The position numbers and the translations under genes were made by a program. From DASYTH01 sp035762905 (GTDB taxonomy: Bacteria; Actinomycetota; Actinomycetes; Mycobacteriales; Pseudonocardiaceae), in contig NZ_DASUCC010000041.1 of the NCBI RefSeq assembly GCF_035762905.1, positions 1 to 64,000 on the forward strand: 64,000 bases of DNA, written 5' to 3'. Of this stretch, positions 53,599 to 62,087 are shown in pieces (position 1 is the first letter of the stretch; every line of letters begins with the position of its first letter). The notes under the pieces were generated by a model. It saw nothing but the letters and a program-made list of their open reading frames with translations, was not told the origin of the DNA and ran no database searches.

Positions 53599-54708
53599 AT
53601 GAGCGCGAACGAGCATTCCCCCGACGAACAGCCGGACGGCGCATCGTCTTTTGTTCCGCCGGACTGGTGGATCTATCGCGGCACCAGCCGGCCGCAGGAC
53701 GGCGTCCGGCTGGACGTGGACCTACCACCTCCGCCGCCGTGGCGAGACTTCAACGGCGGCCCGTTGCCGGAGCCCGACGAGCCACCCGAGGACGACGGTC
53801 AGGCAGCCCGCCGGCTCGGTTCGGAGTACCACCTGACCGAGCAGGACGTGAACCCGCACGAGGTCGACATGGTCAACACGGCGCTGTACCTGCGCCGTCC
53901 GCTGCTGGTGACCGGTCAGCCGGGCACGGGAAAGTCCGGTCTGGCCTTCCAGATCGCCCGGGAGCTGAACCTCGGCCGGGTGCTGCGCTGGCCGATCACC
54001 AGCCACACCACCCTGCGGTCCGGTCAGTACGAGTACGACGCGATCGCGCGGGCGCAGGCGGCCGGCGCGCTGCACGCCGCCGCACGGTACGGGCCGGCCG
54101 GCGACGCGCCGGTCCGGTGGGAGCCGCCGCTCGGGGAGTTTCTGCGGCTCGGTCCGCTCGGCACCGCGTTTCTGCCGCGCAGGCGGCCGCGGGTGCTGTT
54201 GATCGACGAGCTGGACAAGAGCGAAGCCGACCTGCCCAATGATCTTCTGATTATTTTCGAGGACGGCGAGTTCACCATTCCTGAGCTGCACCGGGTCCGC
54301 GAGCGCACCCCTGAGATCACCGTTTTCACCGACGATCCGGGTGCGTCCGCCACGATTGTCGGCGGCCGGGTGCTGTGCAATGCCTTCCCGATCATCGTGA
54401 TCACCAGCAATGGTGAGCGTGACTTCCCGCCAGCGTTTCTGCGCCGGTGCGTGCGGCTGGACATCAAACCACCGACCGAGAGCCAGCTGGTGAAGATGGC
54501 CGCCAATCACCTGCTGGACCGGGACGGCCAGCTGCGGCCGCTGGTCCGCGAGTTCGTGGAGCGCGGCAAGGCAAGCGGCGGGCTGCCGGCGGACAAACTG
54601 CTGGACACGATGTTCCTGGCGACGTCGGGTGCCTACCGCCAGAACGACGCCTCCTGGCGCCGCCTGATCGACGCGTTGTGGCGCCCGCTCAGCTCGATGG
54701 TGCCGTGA
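53599..54708 (+). CDS. MoxR-family AAA+ ATPase
   Basis: This 369-residue AAA+ ATPase has Walker A GQPGTGKS (106-113), Walker B LLIDELDK (Asp203, Glu204), sensor 1 IVITSNGE and arginine-finger region PPAFLRRCVR. The N-terminal 85 residues are acidic and proline-rich. MoxR proteins act as chaperone-like motors for vWA-domain partners. Here the next gene encodes such a partner, overlapping by four bases (GTGA). ATG 53599 lies 13 bp after the VMAP stop with GAGGA upstream. Confidence 0.92.
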   Translation: MSANEHSPDEQPDGASSFVPPDWWIYRGTSRPQDGVRLDVDLPPPPPWRDFNGGPLPEPDEPPEDDGQAARRLGSEYHLTEQDVNPHEVDMVNTALYLRRPLLVTGQPGTGKSGLAFQIARELNLGRVLRWPITSHTTLRSGQYEYDAIARAQAAGALHAAARYGPAGDAPVRWEPPLGEFLRLGPLGTAFLPRRRPRVLLIDELDKSEADLPNDLLIIFEDGEFTIPELHRVRERTPEITVFTDDPGASATIVGGRVLCNAFPIIVITSNGERDFPPAFLRRCVRLDIKPPTESQLVKMAANHLLDRDGQLRPLVREFVERGKASGGLPADKLLDTMFLATSGAYRQNDASWRRLIDALWRPLSSMVP

Positions 54709-57700
54709 ACGTGGACGCTGCCGGCAACGACCTACCCGGGATAGACCGCCTCCGGGTCGAGGACCTCGTGTACAAGGAACTCGCCGACGCGGTCTGGCTG
54801 GCCGCGGCGACCCAGCGATGCGAGCCGGAGGCCGAACCGGAGACCACGCCGGCCGCGAAGCCGTTCGCCGGCCCGCCACCCGCCGATTCCGGTCCTGCGG
54901 CCGAACCACCTGCGCGGGACTGGCTGGACGGCCATGTGACGACCGCCGCCCCGGCCCCGCGCCGGGAGGAGGACGTCGTGCGCCTGTTGCCGGCCATCGG
55001 CGACGGTGCGCCGGCCGCCACCGAGCTGCTGCGGCGGTCGGCGGAGATCGTGCGCGCGCTGCGGCCGCTGCGCCGCAAGGTGCCGTCCGCGGACCAGGAC
55101 GAGGTGATCCTGGACGAGGTGGCCACGGCCGAGCGCGCGGCCCAGGACGGCCTGTGGCTGCCGGTCACCAAGCCGGACACCACCCGCTGGCTCGACCTCA
55201 CGGTGGTGGTGGACACCGGGCCGTCCATGGCGATCTGGCGGTCGACGGTCACCGCGTTCCTGTCGCTGGTGCAACAGCTCGGCGCGTTTCGCACCATCCA
55301 GCTCCGGTTGCTGGACACGCACCGGTCGGCGGGCGGGTCACCGACGATCCCGGCATTGCGCGGCGGCACCCCGGGAACGCCGGTGCGCGGTCCCGCCGAA
55401 CTGCTGGATCCGTCCGGCCGGCGGATCGTGCTCGTGGTGAGCGACTGCGTGAGCGAGTGCTGGCGGACCGAGCAGGTGTCGCCGATGCTGTGCCGGTGGG
55501 GGACCACCATGCCGGTGGCCGTGCTGAACCCGTTGCCACAGTGGCAATGGGGCCGCCGAGGCCTGGCGCTGCACCGCGCCCGGCTGACCGTTCCGGGCTC
55601 GCTGCGGCCGAACGGGCGGTGGGGACTGGAACTGCCGGACGCGTGGTCACTTGCCGACCCCGGTTCGCTCATCCCGGCCGGCACCGTCCCGGTGCCGATT
55701 CTCGAGTTGGAGCCGCGCTGGCTCGGCTGGTGGGCCCGGCTGGTCGCCGGGCAGCACAGCAGTTCCGCCAACGCGATGGTGTTGCTGGCCAACCCGGCCG
55801 GGTGGCCGCCCCGGCCGGAAACCCCCGCCGGCACGGCGCCGGCCGGGGACCGCGACGCGCAGGCCGAGGTGCTCCGCTTTCTCAGCGTGGCCTCGCCGCC
55901 GGCCTATCGGCTCGCCACGCTGCTTGCGGCCGTTCCGGTCAGCATGCCGATCGCGCGTTTCGTGCAGGCCGAGCTGATTCCGGACTCCGGGCCGGCGCAT
56001 CTCGCCGAGGTGTTCAACAGTGGGCTGCTGCACCCGCCGGATCCCGGTACCGATGAGCGATCTTGGGAAGCGGTTACCTTTGACATCAACGACTCGGTCC
56101 GCCAGGTGCTGTTGAGCGGAGCCCGGCGGTCCGAGACGGCGAAGGTGATCCGCCTTGTGGCGGAACGATTCGGTGTGCTCGGCCGGGTCCGGGCCGCCCT
56201 GGACAAGCCGGACGCCACGCCGGATCCCGATCTCACCGCGGACAATGCCTACTTAGTAGCGATTGAGCGCACCGTCATGCGGGCACTGAGCGGACCGTAT
56301 CTTTCCCGGGCCGATCGACTGAGCCAATCGACGAGTTCTCACCAACCGGCCCCGGTTACCTTAAGCTCAGAAACTGCAACACGTGCTTCGAAGAATACGG
56401 TGAGCGAAAACATGCCAGACGTAGCCGAGCACGCCGAGCTGCCCAGCCAGCGGAGTGCGACTTCCATAGCTGATCCGGAAACCCCGGTGGTCGACCGGAC
56501 CGGCCCCACCGACCCGACACCCGTTGTGCCGTACGATCCCGCGCCCGCGGTCGGTCTGCCGCCGAAGGAGCGACGGACCGACGGAAACCCGCCGGTGTGG
56601 GGCAACGTACCGCCGCGCAACCCCAATTTCACCGGCCGGACCGAACTGCTCGAGGAGCTCGACCGGCGGCTGGAAACCGGCACGACGGCCATCCTCCCCG
56701 CCGCGCTGCACGGAATGGGTGGGATCGGCAAGACCCATATGGCGGTGGAGTACATCTACCGGCACCTGGCCAAGTACGACGTCGTGTGGTGGATTCAGGC
56801 CGCCCAGGTGGGGCAGGTCCGGGCCGGGCTCACCGAGTTGGCCCGGCGGCTGCGGCTGCCCGGCGCCTCCGAGGCCAACGCCGCCGTGCCCGAGGTTCTC
56901 GAAGCCCTGCGCCTCGGCGATCCGTACGACCGGTGGTTGCTGGTGTTCGACGCGGCGGAAAGCCCGGAGACGATCCGGCATTACTTCCCCAGCAACGGAC
57001 CCGGCGACATTCTGATCACCTCACGAAATCCGGACTGGGCCAGCATCGCCCGTCCGCTCGAGATCACGGTGTTCAACCGTGCGGAAAGCATCGAGCTACT
57101 CAAGCGCCGGGGCCCGGAAATCGACGAGGGCGAGGCGGATCAACTCGCCGAGGCGCTCGGCGACCTGCCCCTGGCCATCGAACAGGCGGCCGCCTGGCGG
57201 GCCGAGACCGGCATGCCGGTCCGCGAGTACCTGCGGCTGTTCGACGAGAAGGTCGCCGAGATCCTCGACACCTCCGCACCGAGCGGCTACGAAGTCTCCG
57301 TCGCCGCCGCCTGGAACGTCTCCTTCGACGCGCTGAAACACCGCAGCCCCGCCGCCCACCAACTCCTCCAGGTATGCGCTTTCTTCGCCCCCGAACCCAT
57401 CTCCCGCGCCCTGTTCGCCGGTGCCCGCGGTGTTTCCATCTCCCCCGAGCTCGACGTCGCCCTGCGCGACCCCATGCAACTCGGCCGCGCCATCCGCGAC
57501 ATCAACCGCTACGGCCTTGCCAAGATCGACCACCGCAACAACACCCTCCAACTCCACCGCCTCGTCCAACTCGTCCTACGCAACCGAATGTCCCCCCAAC
57601 AACGCGAAGTCATGCAACACGGCGCCCACGTCCTGCTCGCCAGCTACGACCCCAACGACCCCCTTTCTCCCGACCAGTGGCCGCGCTACCAGACCGTGCT

Positions 57701-59066
57701 CCCGCACGTCTTTTCCTCCGAGCTGACCGACTGCGACGACCCGTGGGTGCGTCAACTGGTCATCAACCTGATGAAGTACCTGTATTTCTGGGGTGACCAC
57801 GAGGAGGCCGCTGCGGTGGCCACCGCCGCCAGGGACCGGTGGACCCAGCGGCTCGGCGAAGCCGACTCACAGGTTCTCGAAGCGGCCAGCCAACTCGGCA
57901 TGTTCCTGTGGGCCCTCGGGCGTTATCCCGAAGCCGCGCGGGTCAACCAGCGCACCCTCGAACTCTGCCGCGCCCGTTCCGGCGACAACAGCGAGGACAC
58001 GATCATCGCCGAACTTCGGGTCGCCGTCGACATGAAGGCCCGGGGCGACTTCGCCGCCGCTCGCACCCTGAACGAGGAGATCCACACCCGGGTCCGGGCC
58101 CAGTTCGGCGACGACGACCCGGTGACCCTGCAGACCGCGCACGACCTCGGGGTGAGCCTGCGGCTGTGCGGGGAGTACCAGCGGGCCCTGGAGTTGGACG
58201 AGTACACCTACCAGCGGCGGGCGGAGGTATTCGGCCAGGACCATTTGGACACCCTGAACACGCGCAGCGGTCTGGCCATGGACCGTCGTGAGCTGGGGGA
58301 CTACCAGCTTGCCAGGGACGAGCACGAGTGGCTCGCCACCCGGGTGCGCGACCTGCTCGGCGAGGACAAGGCGGACACGCTGCGCCGGTACGGGTACCTG
58401 GCGGTAGCCAGGCGAAAGGTCGGTGACCACGAGGGAGCACTTGGCCTGTCCCGCAAGGCGCTGGAAACCTACCGGCGCCGGTACGGCCGACAGCATCCGG
58501 TCGCCATGGCCTGCGCCATCGACCACGCGAACGACCTTCGGCACGCCGACGATCTGGAGGGCGCGTGGCAGCTCGGTCAGGAGACCTTCGAGCTGTACCG
58601 CGCCATGTTGGGCGAGACCCATCCGTACACCCTCTCCGCGGCGGTGAACCTGGCGGTCACGCTTCGCCTGCGCGGAGACGTCGAGGCGGCCCGGCAGCTC
58701 AACGAGCGGTCGCTGGACCGGCTGCGCGCGGCGCTCGGACCGGACCATCCGCACGCGCTGGTGTGCGCCATCGACCTGGCCAGCGACGCGGCGACGCTCG
58801 GTGAGACCGACACCGCGCTCACGCTCGGCCAGGACGCCACCGAACGGGCTGACCGGGTGCTCGGTGCCGAGCACCCGATCACGCTCGCCGGGCGGCTCAA
58901 CGTGGCGATGGATCTCCGGATGCTCGGTCGGACCCAGGAGGCCGACGCCAGGCACGCGGACGTGGTCGGGGGATTCCGGCGCGTCCTCGGGGAGCGGCAT
59001 CCGGCGACCCAGGATGCCGTGCGCGGCCTGCGCGCCAACTGCGACATCGACCCGCTGCCGCTGTGA
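54705..59066 (+). CDS. vWA (SAV_2336-type) / NB-ARC / TPR fusion protein, FxsT-like
   Basis: This 1453-residue multidomain protein starts with a SAV_2336-type part (about 1-560). It includes a vWA-like core with an altered metal site, DTGPS at 170 instead of DxSxS. After a disordered linker comes an NB-ARC ATPase: NFTGRTELLEEL near 640, P-loop GMGGIGKTH (Lys676) and LITSRNPDW. A winged-helix region follows, then about ten tetratricopeptide repeats with the A-L-Y-x-R-x-LG-xxHPxTL pattern (about 1040-1450). The NB-ARC-TPR half resembles FxsT of FxSxx-COOH RiPP systems. It is translationally coupled to MoxR (GTG 54705 overlaps its stop) and abuts the convergent HExxH gene. Confidence 0.85.
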   Translation: MNVDAAGNDLPGIDRLRVEDLVYKELADAVWLAAATQRCEPEAEPETTPAAKPFAGPPPADSGPAAEPPARDWLDGHVTTAAPAPRREEDVVRLLPAIGDGAPAATELLRRSAEIVRALRPLRRKVPSADQDEVILDEVATAERAAQDGLWLPVTKPDTTRWLDLTVVVDTGPSMAIWRSTVTAFLSLVQQLGAFRTIQLRLLDTHRSAGGSPTIPALRGGTPGTPVRGPAELLDPSGRRIVLVVSDCVSECWRTEQVSPMLCRWGTTMPVAVLNPLPQWQWGRRGLALHRARLTVPGSLRPNGRWGLELPDAWSLADPGSLIPAGTVPVPILELEPRWLGWWARLVAGQHSSSANAMVLLANPAGWPPRPETPAGTAPAGDRDAQAEVLRFLSVASPPAYRLATLLAAVPVSMPIARFVQAELIPDSGPAHLAEVFNSGLLHPPDPGTDERSWEAVTFDINDSVRQVLLSGARRSETAKVIRLVAERFGVLGRVRAALDKPDATPDPDLTADNAYLVAIERTVMRALSGPYLSRADRLSQSTSSHQPAPVTLSSETATRASKNTVSENMPDVAEHAELPSQRSATSIADPETPVVDRTGPTDPTPVVPYDPAPAVGLPPKERRTDGNPPVWGNVPPRNPNFTGRTELLEELDRRLETGTTAILPAALHGMGGIGKTHMAVEYIYRHLAKYDVVWWIQAAQVGQVRAGLTELARRLRLPGASEANAAVPEVLEALRLGDPYDRWLLVFDAAESPETIRHYFPSNGPGDILITSRNPDWASIARPLEITVFNRAESIELLKRRGPEIDEGEADQLAEALGDLPLAIEQAAAWRAETGMPVREYLRLFDEKVAEILDTSAPSGYEVSVAAAWNVSFDALKHRSPAAHQLLQVCAFFAPEPISRALFAGARGVSISPELDVALRDPMQLGRAIRDINRYGLAKIDHRNNTLQLHRLVQLVLRNRMSPQQREVMQHGAHVLLASYDPNDPLSPDQWPRYQTVLPHVFSSELTDCDDPWVRQLVINLMKYLYFWGDHEEAAAVATAARDRWTQRLGEADSQVLEAASQLGMFLWALGRYPEAARVNQRTLELCRARSGDNSEDTIIAELRVAVDMKARGDFAAARTLNEEIHTRVRAQFGDDDPVTLQTAHDLGVSLRLCGEYQRALELDEYTYQRRAEVFGQDHLDTLNTRSGLAMDRRELGDYQLARDEHEWLATRVRDLLGEDKADTLRRYGYLAVARRKVGDHEGALGLSRKALETYRRRYGRQHPVAMACAIDHANDLRHADDLEGAWQLGQETFELYRAMLGETHPYTLSAAVNLAVTLRLRGDVEAARQLNERSLDRLRAALGPDHPHALVCAIDLASDAATLGETDTALTLGQDATERADRVLGAEHPITLAGRLNVAMDLRMLGRTQEADARHADVVGGFRRVLGERHPATQDAVRGLRANCDIDPLPL

Positions 59067-60863
59067 TCAGCGGACCAGCGGGCTGATCCACTCGGCCAGC
59101 TCGACCGGGTCCACCGTGCGCTCCCGCCGGACCTCCCGGTGCACCGCCCGGACCAGCTCGGGCCGGCCAAGCAGCGCCCGGGCCGCCGGGCTGGTCACCT
59201 GCGCGGCCCGCAACGCCAACCCCAACCCCACCCAGGCATTCGGGCTGTCTTGGTCCGTTGCCAGCTCGGCCCGGTACGACCGAACGGCGTCCTGCGCCCG
59301 ACCGGTCGCATAGTCGAAGTCGGCCCGCGTGGCGCCAGGGATTTCCTGCCACACCGAAGCGATGCTCGGCGCGGGGATCGTGAGGGCGAGCCGGACCAAC
59401 TCGGTGCGCGCCCCCGACCAGGTTCCGTCCGGTACCGGCGTCGGCGCCTGATCATCCAGCGCCACCGGTGCGGGCTTCTTCCCGGACAGCCAGGCGATAG
59501 TCAGTGATCGCACCGTTTCCTTGTCCGGCCGCACATGCCGCATCCGCCATCCGGCGTGGTGGTCGACGGTCGCGGCGTCGACCAACCCGGCGGTCCGGTC
59601 CGGGATCGGCTCACGCAGCCACGGCTCCAACCGCCCGGCGATCCCGTCGACGAACCGCCGGCCGATCTCGGTCAGGCCGCCGTCGGCTCGCAGCGCGTCG
59701 AGCGTCCGCGCGACCCCGGCACGCCAGTAGCCGAACTCGAACCAGGCCCGCTCGTCGGTCGCCTGGGTGTCCACTGTGGCCAGACCGCGCCAGAACGCGG
59801 TGACCCCGAAGAACGCATAGACCCCGTGCAGCACACCGCCGATCGGTCGCGGATCATCCCGCCACTGGGTGTAGAACCGCTCCCGGCAGTCCGCTTCGGT
59901 CAGCGCGGTCAGATGCATCAGCGCGCCCAGCTTGAAATGCTGGAACTCGTGCACCAGCATCGCCGCGAGTGAGGTGGCGTCCGCCGGGAGCGCAATGGTG
60001 GCGCTGCCGAAGGCCTCCCCGGCCGAACCGCTGACACTCTTGTACGGAACCGCCGGGATCGGCACCACGGCGTCGAACCCTTCCGCAAACCCGTCCGCCA
60101 CGGCGGGAACACAGCGCAGCATCAGGTGCCAGGCCCCGGCGAGCAGCTTCTCCCAGTCCCGCACCGCGTCCGCGTCGATCCGCTTCGGCAGCAAGGGCTC
60201 GTGCATCCCCCGGTACGGATCCACGTCATCCAGCCGAATCCTGACCAGCCGCCCCGCATCCCGCGCCTCGATCCGCCTGATCGCCCACCACCCCGGCGCA
60301 TCCGTGGACAGGTCGACGGGCAGCGTCAAGGACAGGTCCGCCGCACCCACCCGCACTCCGCCGGCATCCCCCCGAACCTCCGCAACCGAGAACCGCGACC
60401 TCATCGGCAGCTGCGCCACGCCCAGGGTCGGCAGAACGATCGTGCCCTCCCACACCGGAACCCGAATCGCGAACCCGATCCCCGCCTGAATCGCCGCCGA
60501 CGCCGCGAGCGCATGGAAGTACCCCAAGTGGATCCACAGTGGACAGACGCCGGATGTTCCGTTGCGCACCAACCTCGTGGCATGGGCCAGCCATGACCCG
60601 GTGTAGGGGTTCGCCAGCAGGCCTTCAACTACCTGTGGGTCGCTTTCCTCAACTCTGCTGAAAAGCTCCCAAGCCTCATCCGGAGAGGGCAGCGGACGGT
60701 ATAGCTCCGGATCCCTGCACATGTGGTCATGAAGGGCCCTGAGCATGAGCAGCCGCCGTGAGCGCTCCATGCCACGCAACTGCCGGATCGTCCCTGGGCC
60801 GCCTTCGCCCCGGGTCAGTTCGTCGAAGCCGTGCAGGGAGAGGCCATGGAAGTCCTGCTCCAA
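59067..60863 (-). CDS. Stand-alone HExxH-type peptide beta-hydroxylase (FxsB C-terminal domain family)
   Basis: The roughly 598-residue protein matches the metal-dependent domain normally fused behind radical SAM FxsB. That domain is now known as an alpha-ketoglutarate-dependent HExxH peptide beta-hydroxylase. Evidence is MLVHEFQHFKLGALMHL, with HExxH at His305-His309 of this start, the N-terminal FDELTRGEGGPGTIRQLRGM and the helical C-terminus. No CxxxCxxC radical SAM motif is present. TTG 60863 is preferred: it gives the family N-terminus, has AAAGGCAGG upstream and avoids overlap with the small peptide gene. ATG 60932 would add 23 unrelated residues and lacks a ribosome site. Substrate is probably the adjacent peptide. 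Confidence 0.8.
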   Translation of the reverse strand: MEQDFHGLSLHGFDELTRGEGGPGTIRQLRGMERSRRLLMLRALHDHMCRDPELYRPLPSPDEAWELFSRVEESDPQVVEGLLANPYTGSWLAHATRLVRNGTSGVCPLWIHLGYFHALAASAAIQAGIGFAIRVPVWEGTIVLPTLGVAQLPMRSRFSVAEVRGDAGGVRVGAADLSLTLPVDLSTDAPGWWAIRRIEARDAGRLVRIRLDDVDPYRGMHEPLLPKRIDADAVRDWEKLLAGAWHLMLRCVPAVADGFAEGFDAVVPIPAVPYKSVSGSAGEAFGSATIALPADATSLAAMLVHEFQHFKLGALMHLTALTEADCRERFYTQWRDDPRPIGGVLHGVYAFFGVTAFWRGLATVDTQATDERAWFEFGYWRAGVARTLDALRADGGLTEIGRRFVDGIAGRLEPWLREPIPDRTAGLVDAATVDHHAGWRMRHVRPDKETVRSLTIAWLSGKKPAPVALDDQAPTPVPDGTWSGARTELVRLALTIPAPSIASVWQEIPGATRADFDYATGRAQDAVRSYRAELATDQDSPNAWVGLGLALRAAQVTSPAARALLGRPELVRAVHREVRRERTVDPVELAEWISPLVR

Positions 60864-60904
60864 TAGACACGCCTGCCTTTCAGCAGCGAGATGGTTCGTG
60901 CCGA

Positions 60905-61099
60905 TCAGTCGATTCGGACCGCCTGGGAACATGTGGCTTCGGTCTTGCTCGGCCTGCTGACTTGTTCGGTTACAACGTTCAGGCCGTGTCGCAGAACCGA
61001 AGAAGAAGTTTCAAGTGTCAATAGAGCGGACAGCGAGAGGTAGCTTAGGTCGGGTACCTCTGATCCGATGCCCGCCTTAGTGAATGCGCCCGGACCCAA
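60905..61099 (-). CDS. Small FxSxx-COOH-like precursor peptide (FxsA-like), lacking the terminal Phe-x-Ser
   Basis: A 64-codon frame lies just upstream of the HExxH gene on the same strand. Its TTG start has an excellent ribosome site (GGAGGG, five bases away). The product contains VPDLSYLSLSALLTLE, SSVLRHGLNVV and a VSRPSKTEA region. As I recall the family, this fits the FxsA layout PDLS-x-L-x-x-L...VLRxxL-xx-V...RP. Where FxsA ends in F-x-S-x-x, this one reads TCSQAVRID, so the crosslinked aromatic residue is missing. That agrees with the absence of a radical SAM enzyme. GC at third positions is only 38 of 63 codons, which is low for this genome and the main reason for doubt. Confidence 0.5.
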   Translation of the reverse strand: MGPGAFTKAGIGSEVPDLSYLSLSALLTLETSSSVLRHGLNVVTEQVSRPSKTEATCSQAVRID

Positions 61100-61215
61100 G
61101 GTGTCCCTCCAGTGTGCAATGGCTCCGTGCGTTTGCGACGGCGAGCCATGATCGCATCGGGAATCTGGAAAGGACTAGTCGATCACAGGTCTTCTTCGAG
61201 TGTGCCAGTGGGAAT

Positions 61216-61229
61216 CACCCGATCGGGTG
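61216..61229. promoter_or_regulatory. 14-bp perfect palindrome between the Crp-like and peptide genes
   Basis: CACCCGATCGGGTG is a perfect palindrome in the 178-bp gap between the Crp/Fnr regulator stop and the FxsA-like start, about 117 bp upstream of the latter. It is a candidate operator. It does not resemble the usual TGTGA-type Crp site. Confidence 0.4.
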
Positions 61230-61277
61230 GATGTGGGCAACCCGTTTGGTCTACGGCCAAGCCCCCTTTTGTGGGCA

Positions 61278-61973
61278 CTACGTTCGGCCGGTTGCGAGAT
61301 CCCGCAGGCGGGCGAGGCTGACGATGCGGACCCGGCGTCTCGCGGTCTCGAGGATGCCTAGGGACCGGAGTTCGTCGAGGCCTCGGACCAGGGTGCTGCG
61401 GGAGACGCGGGCGAAGGCGGCTAGTTCGTCTTGGGTGAAGGGGAGGTCGATGGGGGTGGTGTCGGGGATGGGGTTGAGGGTGTGGGGGGCGCATTGGTGG
61501 GCTAGTTCGAGGAGGGTGGCGGCTAGGCGTTGGGGGAAGGCGGGGCCGCCGGCTTCGAGGCGGAGGAGGTCGGACTGGGTGAGGCGGATGGCGGCTACGG
61601 AGAGGAGTTCTTGGGCGATGCGGGGTTGACGGGCGAGTACAGTGCGGAGGCGTTCCTGCGGGATGACGAGGGCGTGCACCGTGCCGATGGCGTGGATCGT
61701 GGAGTTGCGGGGACGGCCGCTGATGGCGCCCAACTCACCGATGATCTCGCCGGGACCACGGGCGGCAATGGGGGCGTTGTCGCCGCGCTCATTGGTCACC
61801 GAGATTTTGACCCAGCCGCTGAGGATCACGCACATTCCGCCGGGCGGCGCGCCCTGCCGGATGATGACCTCACCCGGCCGCCACTCCTGCGTGTATCCGG
61901 CTTCCCGCAGCGCGGCCTGCTCCGCGGCGGTCAGTCGATACCAGGCTCTACCTTCTTCCTCCGGCAGGGTCAC
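61278..61973 (-). CDS. Crp/Fnr family transcriptional regulator
   Basis: This regulator of about 231 residues has an N-terminal cyclic-nucleotide-binding domain (GEVIIRQGAPPGGMCVILSG, GPGEIIGELGAISGRPRNST) and a C-terminal HTH_Crp (TQDELAAFARVSRSTLVRGL). The phosphate-binding cassette reads GELGAISGRPRNST, close to the cAMP-binding RxA/S pattern. GTG 61973 is chosen for AAGGA upstream; GTG 62030 would add 19 residues. It sits upstream of the peptide/HExxH genes on the same strand and may control them. The nearby cyclase-like domain makes a nucleotide signal conceivable. Confidence 0.88.
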   Translation of the reverse strand: MTLPEEEGRAWYRLTAAEQAALREAGYTQEWRPGEVIIRQGAPPGGMCVILSGWVKISVTNERGDNAPIAARGPGEIIGELGAISGRPRNSTIHAIGTVHALVIPQERLRTVLARQPRIAQELLSVAAIRLTQSDLLRLEAGGPAFPQRLAATLLELAHQCAPHTLNPIPDTTPIDLPFTQDELAAFARVSRSTLVRGLDELRSLGILETARRRVRIVSLARLRDLATGRT

Positions 61974-62087
61974 GGTCGACGTCCTTCGGGTCACGCGGGC
62001 GGTATCCGAACCCAGCGTTCCATCTGACACTTCGCAGGATCCCGGGGGGCGTCAGTATGGGGGGCTACCCGACCGCTTGGGATAACG

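Noticed and set aside
60864..60932. ATG 60932 as the start of the HExxH protein
   Set aside because: It has no ribosome site, adds residues unlike the family N-terminus and overlaps the peptide gene. TTG 60863 fits better, though not with certainty.
60758..61024. 88-codon plus-strand frame near the peptide gene
   Set aside because: It lies mostly antisense to the HExxH gene start, has poor codon bias, and its product is basic and featureless.
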